From the NCBI GenBank assembly GCA_022478985.1, contig JAKSZP010005646.1:23552-87551 (forward strand): 64,000 nucleotides of DNA, given 5' to 3'. A model generated the notes under the pieces. That model saw only the letters and a program-made list of their open reading frames with translations, was not told the DNA's origin and ran no database searches. The stretch's first letter is position 1. Each line of letters starts with the position of its first letter. The position numbers and the translations under genes were made by a program. This document shows, piece after piece, positions 53,255 to 62,948 of the stretch. The stretch comes from Massospora cicadina. Taxonomy: Eukaryota > Entomophthoromycota > Entomophthoromycetes > Entomophthorales > Entomophthoraceae.

Positions 53255-54059
53255 TGTCAGGGAAACTGGAGCGCAGGAGGTCGTTGAAGTGAAAGACACA
53301 GGCTGAAGGTGATACAACAAGGCCAAGTGACCCAACAAAATGAAGAGACGTCCTAAACGGTCAGTATTGTGTTTCCATATAAATTTATGGAGCAAAACGC
53401 ACACCAAATTGGCCACAACCATCAGGGACAAGAGACCCTGAAAGCTGGGAAATAAGGCATAAAATCTAGGGCAAAGGTCAGAAAAATAGGAGGAGGCAGA
53501 GCTGGCAGAATAAGTGGCAGAGTGGGTGGAGGGCTCACGTACAGCAGTGGGTGCAAATCAGAGCGAAAAATGAATTCCAGCCATCACAGAACTTTGGAGA
53601 GGTGTATTTTTTGTTGAGTAAAACAAAAATTATACAGGAAATTGGCCCAAAAATTCCTAGACTTTATAGGGTGATCAGAATATCTGAGAAAAGCAAAGCC
53701 TTTCTCATATTGGGACTTAATTTATAGGGGGTTAATTCACGAAGTTTCAAATGGTTATTAAAATCTGATGTGGGCTACAAATTCGTTGTTCAACAAAATC
53801 AAAATTTTCAAATTTGACTAGATTTCATAACTTCATATCTTGTAATTTTTTGGGTGTTAAGTTTGATTCCCACCTGGTTTTTCTCCTCAAATAAGCTTTT
53901 TGCTCAGCCCTGTATAGCAAAGACAAAACCCATTTTTTGTCAATGACCTTAGAAAGGTCATCAGTGAACCTTAGATGTTCTGATCTTTGCCCTAAGGGCT
54001 TGTTGGACTTTGCTTTAAAAGGGCGGTTAATTCCAGGAAATATGTCACTAGTTGTGACA
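53255..54059. repeat. Solo LTR inside D2 ORF1, unknown family
   Basis: 805 bp with TGTCAGGGAAAC at the left end and AGTTGTGACA at the right end. Flanks ATTCC (53250-53254) and ATCCC (54060-54064) form a duplication with one change. Counting one copy restores alignment to the uninterrupted D1 sequence (CATCCCATCTG). No other member of this LTR family is in the window. Confidence 0.78.
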
Positions 54060-54064
54060 ATCCC

Positions 54065-54935
54065 ATCCGCACCTGACCATTACTTTTGGGTTTGCACTGA
54101 TAACCTTTGCACAATTTTCTTCCTTAGCCATGAGTTGGACCACACAAAAACATGTTGATATAATTCAAACCCTGCAAACACGGCCAACTCTACCCATGAG
54201 GCCATAATAACAGCGTTCAAGTGGGGATTTTGGCTGCCCTCACCCCCCAGGTTGAGAGCTCAATGAATCAGCAACAAAATCAAGCAACCCAAATCCAAGC
54301 TGGATGGATCCAAACTGGCCAAACACAAGCCAGCCAATGCACACCCGGGTCAACTAATTGGGAGAAGGTTTGGACCCATGTTCAATACAGAAAACTCCCA
54401 CCCCAAAACCTATCCAACCAAAGTAACCTACCACCATATCATCCTGAATCAACCAAGAATCCCTGGAACTTATTGGAGGGGGTGACCAATTCTGGTGATA
54501 TTGTCCCACCACCAGGTTATCCAATTGATTTAGTACCTTATCCAAATTCAAAATTCGATGCCTCAGCCCCAACCAACTGATATGTCCCAAACCCAAAGCC
54601 ACCCTTTACCAAAGTGACCACCAGCTTGCTGAGGTCACGGCGGCTTCACCCAATAATCCCTGTTTTCACAGAATGTGTTTAAAATCTGTCATGGAATTTA
54701 AGAAAAGGGCTTCACCCTCTTGTTCCCCTCCAATTTTCCTTCTACCACAAAAGAGGAAATTCAATGCCTCTATGAAACTGCAACCACCGCTGTCAAGCAT
54801 GTTGCTGAACTGGCAGATTTTTCATCCACACACACCACAAGAGCCAGTACCATGAAATTAGAACAGTTTCTTGACGCCTGCATCCAGTCTGAAAACCATG
54901 TTGCTGTGCTCATAGAGGCTTTGATCCAGGAATAA
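54065..54935 (+). pseudogene. D2 ORF1, C-terminal part
   Basis: It reads WVCTDNLCTIFFLSHELDHT at about 54088-54150, a zinc knuckle in which one Cys is lost compared with CPLCHELDHTKKAC of D1. It continues with MNQQQNQATQIQAGWIQTGQ (54260-) and QFLDACIQSENHVAVLIEAL near 54870-54930. It matches the C-terminal half of D1 ORF1 with several frame changes. The tail follows at 55200-55241. Confidence 0.58.
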
Positions 54936-55871
54936 ATTGTCAATCTTGACAACTATCTACTTCACCTCAACCTTCATCCCGTGGATGCCCCAACCCCCTT
55001 GATCTCAGCACAGATCTGCCTCTACAATGCTGAGACTTATGATGATCCACCTGATCCCCCTCCCCCTCCGCCATGATGGGATAAGCAGCTTGCCGCTGGC
55101 CACCTGGTAGGTTATCTTCTCATTTCTTTTGTGTTTTCTGCTGCTTAATAAAGGGCGGTCAGTTCATGATTTTTTTAGTTTCAGAGTTTTAGTTTCAGTA
55201 CTGTCCATCCCCTGGTCAGCTTGCCTTGGTTAAATAAAATAGGGAAGTTTATAGGGGTAATTCGGCGCCCAACTCCTTGGTAGGTGCCTCAGCCATGAAA
55301 TAGCAACCATTGCTGTTGAACTTCCCTACAACATCTCTATTAGCAATGGTCTTTTCCATTGGGTTAGAAACCCTCTGTCAGACATCCTTGAGACCTGAAG
55401 CAGAAATTATAAGAAAATGTGTCCCTAACATTTCAGGCTTGCTTATAGTGAACAAAGCATATTTGACTAGCGACCTGCTTAGGTAATGGACTCTTTACCC
55501 ACTTGGAATGTTGAAAACCAACTGATAGGTTCACTAGTTGCAGGTGGCATCACTTGCCTCACAACTTCTAATTAGATTACAATTGGTTATTGATGAAACC
55601 TGACTGATACAAATCAGTACACTTGATAATTAATCAGTGATCAACTATAAGATGCCCCAATTTCGTTGGCAACTCTACCCAAAAAGATCTTAAGAATTCA
55701 CCCAGATTGATCCCCAACAGATCCAAACCTGGCAAATTGCCCAAAATCCCTAAACATTATCAACCCAAAATTGGTGTCAACCAATATGCAATTCATTTGC
55801 AAGAAGGACTTATTCTCTAGTGATTCAACAGGCAATCTAGGAAGCTGGAAAGATGGGCAAAAATCCCAACA

Positions 55872-56870
55872 CAGGTGTTGTGTCAAACCTCCAGGTTTTG
55901 ACCATTAAGGATTACTCAACCGTAGCCCATTCAATAAGGCTATGATGATCCCTAGGGGCCCCCCTATGCTGGTTACTACTCTGAGCCCAGCACGCAGTGC
56001 AGCTCAAACCTGATCTTCCTCTGCACAGACAGCCTGAGGTTCTCAAGCTAGTAAGTCAGAGTGCATCATCGTTCATGATGCAGCGCTCCCTGCCACCACC
56101 TTGCCACCAAGATCCTCATTTGTCAGCTAATGAGCCTCTCCAAATGTCCTCAAAGCCTGCTCATAATTGTAAACCCCTCTCTTGGGTTACATTTGCCCCT
56201 GCCAATAATGGGTTAAATGACCAGACGGCTATGCTAAACTGCCTACTTCTCTAATGCACACAGCTGCTTATTGACCCTAAGCTGGTGTAGTAAAAGCATC
56301 CACCTCCCAGATACTATCTCCCTCAACCTCTCCTCCAGACAACTCTATTCTGAAACCTTTAGCCATGTGGAAGTCCAAACCCACTACTTTAAAGGTTGAC
56401 AATAAATCCAGGACAAATACAGCGCCTCCTCCAAAAATGAGTAGGGTGAGGAGCGGCCTCAGATCCTCTCCTGCAACGAGGATTGTCCTGAACCTACCCC
56501 CAGTCCTATGGACTCCATGATGTGCATTGAAAAACCTCCATGATGAATTTAAAAAGGGTTGTGAAGATGCTAATCATTATGTCCTAGGAGTCCCAGGTGA
56601 AGTTGATGTACTGGACATGTTGAACCTGGAAAGAGTGGATATGGCTAGGATAACCCGCAGAACATATCTTTATCAGGTGCTGAGGGGTCTGGAGGTTATT
56701 AATACTGCTAATGATGCAGACCAGCTCATTGAAACGCTAATCCCATCCACTCAGAGTGTGCATACACTGCAGTCTATCCGAGATAAATACCATGAAAGTG
56801 CCAAATGACTTGCTTATTCTCTCTGGCTGAAGGAGGTCCTCGCTCTTCCACCCTACTTGGGAGGAACCTT
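55872..56870 (+). pseudogene. Element C gag, 3' part
   Basis: Gag resumes after the solo LTR with P-, S- and Q-rich text (55997-56254) of low complexity. The frame at 56527-56808 reads MKNLHDEFKKGCEDANHYVL and VINTANDADQLIETLIPSTQ followed by VHTLQSIRDKYHE. The latter corresponds to the segment just before the protease in A (DNYPETAHKLISTFQLKEVL). The function of this segment is unknown. Confidence 0.5.
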
Positions 56871-57420
56871 AGCCAAAGTGGAGGTTGTTGTCAATGGAGT
56901 ACGAGTCATTGTTATCTTTGACACTGGATCCCCATGAACGTTGCATCATCGAAGATTATGAAAAAAATTAAGCTGGCCCTTGACCTCAATTATAACCAAG
57001 AGTTTAGCACAGATGGTCTGACCAACACTCGCATTATTGGGACCTACTCATCTTTATCCTTCCAAATTTGGGAATCTCCTACTCTTGGCCCCCACGGCAG
57101 CTTTAGCCAACAATAATTATGACATGCTCATTGGTACTCAATTTATGCTTAAGTATGACAGGATTATCAATATGAAGCAGAGCTATCTCTCCCAGCTTAA
57201 CTATGAGGTTCCCCTGACTTTGGATAACAATGAGATTAATAAAAAGAAATACACTTGCACTGTTCAGTATAATTTCTCCGCCTTATCTCTATGTTATACG
57301 ATGGCTGGGCGGAATACAAAGATGCTGCCTGAATCAGTGGGAGCCCTAGAGGAACTCCGTTTTATGCAGCTGAAGAGTTGTTGATTAAAGCGTTTGAACA
57401 AAGGATGATTGACACCAATA
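56871..57420 (+). pseudogene. Element C aspartic protease
   Basis: The reading KVEVVVNGVRVIVIFDTGSP (near 56876-56935) has an intact D-T-G active site followed at once by a stop. The next frames give KKIKLALDLNYNQEFSTDGL and TNTRIIGTYSSL, and then NNYDMLIGTQFMLKYDRIIN at 57113-57172. The blocks match A in order (ILDNGSP, KLAPNLEYTKEFGTAG, RAIGAYSSLP and DMLIGTQFM). It is a pseudogene because of the stop and frame shifts. Confidence 0.75.
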
Positions 57421-57850
57421 TTACCCTGCAAATCCCCCACAACTGCCTGATGCACATAACTAGCTTTAATGGAATAAGTCCCTTAAAGTCTTGAGTATTT
57501 TCTAGCATCCTAGACTCAGCCTACCAATGACTTATCAATATTCTACTGTGGAATCTTAACAATAAGGGCATGGTCATAAAAAAACACCAGGATATTAGGA
57601 AAGGTCTGCTGATACCAGTTAAGGAGATTAATCAGGTCCACTGCATCAGGTCTATGTCAGATATGGATTACCTTCTGACAAATCGTTATGTACAATACCT
57701 GACTTTCATATCTTTGATGATCTAAACCCTACCAAGCCTAATAAAGTTTATAGTTTATTAGAGTCTTACAGCGACATATTCTCTAAATCTAAGACTGACT
57801 ATGGTCATATGAAGTGTTGGATTCATACCATCGACGTTGTGGATGCTAGT
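57421..57850 (+). pseudogene. Element C protease-RT linker
   Basis: Reads ISFNGISPLKS near 57460, NIKGMVIKKHQDI-like text near 57560 and KCWIHTIDVVDASPI near 57810-57850. These correspond to the linker of A at 12600-13250. It is broken by stops. Confidence 0.45.
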
Positions 57851-58620
57851 CCCATCCTGTCCAAACCCTATTGTAAGTCAAAAGTTGAGGAGCAACAGAT
57901 GAGAATGGAGCTCAAACAGCTACTAGACGCTGGGCTCCTGGTATCTTTGCAAAGCCCCTAGTCATCACATCTCCTTCTTATAAAAAAGAAAAATGGTGGT
58001 TATCAGGTTGTGATGAACTACCTCCAGCTAAACGACCTCATAAAAAAGGATAGTTATTGTATCCCTCGCAATGATGACGCCCTATCACAGCTCACTGTAT
58101 ATAAGTTCTTCTTGGCTATGGACTGGGCCAGCAGCTATTGGCAGGTAGATCTTCTCCCCAAGATCAGGAGAAATGCGCTCTTATTTACAGCAAAGGCTTA
58201 TTTTAACCCACTCTTTCCCCCAGGGGTTATGCAATGTGCCAACCACTTTTAAGCAAGCCATGGATCACATCTTGCAGGACCTCAAGTTAAGTTGCATCAT
58301 CATCTATATCAATGAGATCACGATGTTTCCTAAGACCTTTAATGACCATTTTACTCACCTGAAAGAAGTCTTTCAACGCTTACATCAGACCTGCATTAAA
58401 TTAAAGCCCTCCAAGTGCACTTACTGCCAGAAAAATTAGATTTCCTTGGACATGCCATATCCCAGGATAGGATTCAACCCCTCCAAAACAAGGTTGAGGC
58501 TATACTAAAATGCCTGCTCCCAAAACTCTGCGCAATATCCAGGTATTCTTGGGTATGATGGGGGTATTACCATTAACTTATCATCAAGTTCACCCATCTG
58601 AGTGAGCCTCTTGTCGGCTA
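57851..58620 (+). pseudogene. Element C reverse transcriptase
   Basis: Reads MRMELKQLLDAGLLVSLQSP (57900-), IKKKNGGYQVVMNYLQLNDL (57980-), FFLAMDWASSYWQVDLL (58110-), GLCNVPTTFKQAMDHILQDL (58220-), then SCIIIYINEITMFPK. The last should hold YxDD but reads YINE, so both catalytic positions are changed. The rest is KLKPSKCTYCQKN and a connection with VFLGMMG near 58545. Several frame changes. Parallel to A RT. Confidence 0.86.
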
Positions 58621-59110
58621 TTGGATAAGAACGTCCCTTTTTATTGGGGAGCGGAACAAAAATCCACCTTCAAGATGCTAAAGCAATTGTTGCAAAAACG
58701 CCCTATCCTGCGCCACCCTGATTATGGTAAACCTTTCCTTCTGTTTACCAATGACTCTGACTACGCTGTTGGAGCCAAACTAGCGAAATTGGATGATAAT
58801 GTCGTGGATCACCCCATCTCCTATTTTAACAAAACATTATCCAAGGTTGAATGCAATTACAGCATCACCAAAAAAGAGTGACTTGCAGTCCTGATGGCTG
58901 TAAAATATTACCGCCCTTTTTCATATGAAACTTCCTTCACTATGGTCACTGATCACGCCTTTCTGAAGTAATTGCAAATATGAAGGATCCCACTGGGCGG
59001 TTGGCTCACTGGGCCTTAAAGCTCCAACGCTATATTATGAAGATTGAGCACTAAGCGAGAACCTTCCATATGAACATTGATGGTTTTACTCATCTGCTTA
59101 CCCTTCAACT
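58621..59110 (+). pseudogene. Element C RNase H
   Basis: The frame 58621-58881 reads QKSTFKMLKQLLQKRPILRH, PDYGKPFLLFTNDSDYAVGA and HPISYFNKTLSKVECNYSIT. 'FLLFTNDSDYAVGA' corresponds to '(F/I)..TDAS..A(V/I)GA', with the first catalytic Asp as Asn. It continues in a second frame with SFTMVTDHAFLK near 58935-58970. Position and order fit gypsy. Confidence 0.8.
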
Positions 59111-59279
59111 GGATAATTGTAAAGCTGAGAGGCTACACGACCTCCTTATGACCCCTGACGCCTGGGAATATGAGGATGAACCCATCCAGAAACAATAGTG
59201 CGACACTCCAATGACACCAATATGGAAAGCGGGAAGTTGTATAAAAAGTAGAAGTGAATTAGTTTCCTTATCTCTAACC

Positions 59280-60326
59280 TTCTGAGCGAGTCACATGATC
59301 ATGAAGGTCTATTCTCTTTTGGGGCACAGTGGAGTGCTCAAAACTTATGAGTGGGTGAAGGATAGGTACTACTGAGAGTGGCTCATGGAGTCTATCATTG
59401 AAGTGCTAGATACCTTTCTAATTTGTAAGAAATATTACTGCTACAAACCCATGTATCAATACCAATCCACCACGCCTCAACGCCTGTTTCATACAATAAG
59501 TTTGGACGTGGTAGGTCCGCTACCTCAGACTACCAACAGAAATCGCTATATCCTTGTAGGTATTGATTGCTTCACTAAATGGGTTGAAGCGGTTGCGCTT
59601 CCTGCCCAGACCGCTAAAGCTACTGTCATCTTCCTCCATCAACATATTTTCAACTGGCTTAATTGTCCTCAAGTTCTACTTTGTGACAATGTGAAGAATT
59701 TCACCTCACAGGTGGTAAAGCTTTTAGCTACTTTCCATGGTGACTCAGCAACTTTTATTAGCCTACTACAACTATTTACAAATGGTACTGAGGAAAAAGC
59801 AAATGAAACCCTGGTTTCCATATTATAGAAGATGGCCAGCTCAGATCCCCTGCACTGGGACTAATTCTTACCTAGATTTCTCATGGCCTACCATATCAGT
59901 TACCATCAAATCCTTAAAATGTCTCCTTTCCACATTTTATATGGTCAGGAACCAGGAGTACCAGCCCTTCTAGCCAAAGACATCTTCTCTGGTAGGGCAA
60001 ATGATCCTGAAAAATCCCTGAAAAGATTGTCACAACACATCATCCAGCTGCAGTCTAATGTCATGACTAATCTAGTTAAAACAGTCACAAAAGAAGGGGT
60101 GGTCACAAATTAGCATAAAAGGCCCCTCCCTTACTTTCAAGTGTCGGACCTGGTGTTGTATTACCACAATCATATCACTCCCAGAAGTGAGAAGCTTGGG
60201 TCTATTTGGGAAGGACCCTTTGTAATCACTTATAAGCGAGGGATGAGTACTCCATTAAGTCCCTTGCTACTGGAGTTACTATCAACTGAGTTCATTGCTG
60301 GTTCTTGCACCCTTATTCTCCCCTAA
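59280..60326 (+). pseudogene. Element C integrase
   Basis: A histidine-rich reading near 59290-59340 precedes 59385-59828, which has LFHTISLDVVGPLPQTTNRN (first Asp), YILVGIDCFTKWVEAVALPA and QVLLCDNVKNFTSQVVK (DNG changed to DNV). The frame 59883-60113 has MAYHISYHQILKMSPFHILY and GQEPGVPALLAKDIF. Finally 60141-60326 contains KLGSIWEGPFVITYKRG, the GPY/F module. The catalytic Glu region near 59790 is disrupted. Broken by frameshifts. Confidence 0.84.
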
Positions 60327-60344
60327 CACTTTTGAAGTGGGTAA

Positions 60345-61078
60345 TGTCAGACAATTACAAGTCTGATATTGTGAAAAGAGTGTTTTGGATGAAAGTTAAT
60401 AATAATATCAGCCAAAAGAACCTGGGCAATTTTCAGTGGAACCCCTCAAATTGGGGTAATACTTTTAAATGCTCCTTGGACAAATAGCATAAGTTTGGGT
60501 AGTTGGATTGCACTGACAATGTAGCAAAATCAGGGGAGTCCATCTGAGGTTCCTCCCTAGCCTCTTTCTATTTTACTTCAAACACCTAAGTGGAGACCAC
60601 CCCCTTTTATAGGGTTGGAGGGGGTCCCACAAGGTGTAACAATTGTTCTCTACTGTGATTGGCTCAAATATATCAAATTATTGCCTCACAGACTTGTCCT
60701 ACCGACTCTTGACCCTCTATTGGCCATTCTGTTAAAGTGAGGCGAGTTTTGAGAGCTCCAATAGGTTGAACACCCATATTATCTAGATAGGTTTAAAGCT
60801 ATTAATAAATTTTATACCTACCTTGCTTCAGGCCTTGAGTTATTTTAAATACTAAGCAGCATGATAGTAATAGGGTTTTCTTCTTGACCCCCTCACCGCA
60901 ACTAATAAAAACTCATAAAACCCAACCTTATAGTACTAAATTTTATGTACTATTATTTTAGCTAGTTGTCAAAAAAACCCTTTATTTATTTCAGCAGTTG
61001 AGTAAATACTTCTGAAATATTGTTGAAATCAGGGGCTAACTAGCACCAGAGAGCATACACCCTGCCTCAATTATAACA
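60345..61078 (+). repeat. 3' LTR of element C
   Basis: 734 bp, TGTCAGACAATTACAAG to AATTATAACA. CACCCCCTTTTATAGGG core at 60598-60614. It lacks the two insertions of the left LTR. The purine-rich stretch before it is short (GAAGTGGGTAA). Confidence 0.88.
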
Positions 61079-61106
61079 CCCTTCATTTTTGGACGCATAT
61101 ATGCAT

Positions 61107-62792
61107 CAAAAATTATTGAAAGGGTCAATGATGCGTTGCTTTATATCTACTTGCAATTATTATCTACCACTCAGTTTTACCCAACTAAGTGACTGGTAAT
61201 CATAATTTCATATATAAAAAGATATAGCTTTTACAATTTGTTAAATTATTGAGCAGAGTTGTTACACTATACTAATTTTTATTATTATTTATTAACAAAA
61301 GTTACAAATACTTATAGTTGTAACAGTCAGAATTATCCCAGTTTCTTACCACTATAAATGCAAAGAGATTTGGTGCAAAGACATTACCAAAATATACCAC
61401 CTTCAAGTTGGTAGCTAATCTTAGTTCACAAACAGTACCAAAATATACCATCAAGTTAGTTGCAAGTTGATTAGTAGTTGGTCCAACTCAACTATGTGAA
61501 ACTCCTTTAAACGCAATAGAAAAGATGAACGTGTAAGCAAGGTACCAAACCCCAAAATACATCCTTTTTCTATTATGAAAATAATAAAGCCCTCCAAACA
61601 GAGTCATCTGAGGAGTAAACCCAACATTGCTCTCCAGAAAGTGAACTCTGGGGAGAAAATTACGATGTGAGCTTCATAATTGGCAGGTGCGACCTTTTAT
61701 AGTTGCCCTTTGGGGGCCCAACTGAACCATTGATTTAGCTCATATGAGGCTAGTCAATAATCTTGGTGAGGCACAACCCAGCGCCCAAATAAACCAAAAC
61801 CAATAATCTTTTTAAACTATTTGACTTGGAATTCAGAAAATTCAAATACAAGCCAAAATGTAATGATCAAGATAATCTTGATTGTTACATAATACTAGTC
61901 CAAATCAATAGAAAGATGAAAACTCACTTAAACCTTATTATACATCAAGTATGGTAAAAGACTGACCTTTAATTAATAGATTAACTGAATGTAAACGCCT
62001 TGCTATGGTGTATCAATAAGTAAAATAAATTAAAATCTTTTATATAAAAAGTGTATCAATCTTACTCTATTCCTAAAAGTGTATCAGTGAGCTTACTATA
62101 ATCAATAATAGAAAAAACAAGTTATAGTATTTTATCATGTATAATTACTATAATACAATGAGTAAAAAACTTAGGCCTAATCCATTTATTCTATATCTTT
62201 TTCTAGAATCTGGAAACTAAAGTATAACTTATATACTTAGCTATTATATTCCAGATGAGTTCTAATTTATGAAACATCCATATTACATATTTTTATGCTC
62301 CTATAATAAAGGTAAAACTATCAGAATTTAATATTAATAAAATAAAAGTTATCAATAAAGGATGAAGAACTACTAAGAAAAAATTCTGTCTACTTTCTTC
62401 AAGTTGTGCGTGTGTATATGATAATCATACAATAGAGTATAAGAGACAAAAACTTCATTTAACAGCAAAAAATAGTTTATTTAGATATACAGTTAAAGAG
62501 AAATATAAGATTTATAAACTTGAGTTTTTATATTATACACAATATAACAAAAACTTGTTCTACTTTACAAATGGATATCAAGTTGAAATTTAGTTTTTTA
62601 AAAGCAATAACCATCATCTTAAAATTAGGATATTGTACTTAAGAAGGTTAAATATATGTGAGCTTTAAATAATTTATATATGCCACTATAAACTTCACAT
62701 GTTTTATGCTTAATTTGAATTGCTAAAGATGCAATAGCTTAACATAGGGTATCTTAATTGATATTAGTATTTAATTAGAATAGTAAGTAACT
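61107..62792. other. No gene seen
   Basis: AT-rich, no coding signature. The part at 61320-61790 is less AT-rich and has CCTTTTATAGTTGCCC at about 61693-61708, similar to the LTR cores elsewhere. It might be an LTR remnant, but I found no partner or ends. Confidence 0.5.
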
Positions 62793-62934
62793 AAGGGTGG
62801 TTAGCCTGGCAGGGTAATACTGTTCTACTCTAGTGCAGGTTTTGGTCAACATATGTTCAAAACCTGTACTGGCTATAAAAAATATTGGTGTGATATATTT
62901 GTCCCAAGGTCAACCTGCCTTGATTACTTTTAAG
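62793..62934 (+). repeat. SINE1 copy with 14 bp duplication
   Basis: Flanked by AATAGTAAGTAACT (62779-62792) and AATAAAAAGTAACT (62935-62948), 12 of 14 matching. Head GGTTAGCCTGGCAGGGTAA (A-box), then a TGTTCAAAACCTGT B-box (GTTCAAAAC fits GWTCRANNC exactly), tail TTTGTCCCAAGGTCAACCTG then CC. Confidence 0.85.
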
Positions 62935-62948
62935 AATAAAAAGTAACT

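Larger units (their letters stand above)
51626..55241 (+). mobile_element. D2: ORF1-only LINE relative with long 5' leader
   Basis: Flanked by GGGAATTTATAGGGG (51611-51625) and GGGAAGTTTATAGGGG (55242-55257), a likely 15-16 bp duplication. It has a leader of about 890 bp (including the LTR-like block 51925-52514), an ORF1 matching D1 (52516-54935), a 3' UTR and a tail with CATCCCCTGGTCAGCTTGCC and TTAAATAAAAT. A solo LTR (53255-54059) interrupts ORF1. D1 starts exactly where the leader ends here, so D1 either lacks the leader or the leader contains a separate insertion. Confidence 0.72.
51127..55871 (-). repeat. B-family-like solo LTR inserted in C, carrying D2
   Basis: The left part (51127-51625) starts TGTTAAAATCTTGG and includes GACTAATATCTGTAGTTGA, as in the B LTR. 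The right part (55242-55871) includes GACATCCTTGAGACCTGAAG, AGCGACCTGCTTAGGTAATG and ends GATGGGCAAAAATCCCAACA, again as in B. No B internal sequence is present, so it is a solo LTR, in the same orientation as B. The expected five-base duplication is not convincing (CCAAA and CAGGT). Confidence 0.75.
48930..61078 (+). mobile_element. Element C: Ty3/gypsy LTR retrotransposon, plus strand, nested
   Basis: LTRs at 48930-50382 and 60345-61078 flank PBS, gag, protease, RT, RNase H and integrase with a GPY/F end. Flanks read CCCCT and CCCTT, a duplication with one change. The left LTR is enlarged by two insertions and gag is split by a B-like solo LTR with further nested elements (51127-55871). Without them C is about 6.0 kb. 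Its proteins match A closely (same blocks in protease, RT and integrase), so A and C are sister families, but A lies on the minus strand. All ORFs carry stops. Confidence 0.88.
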
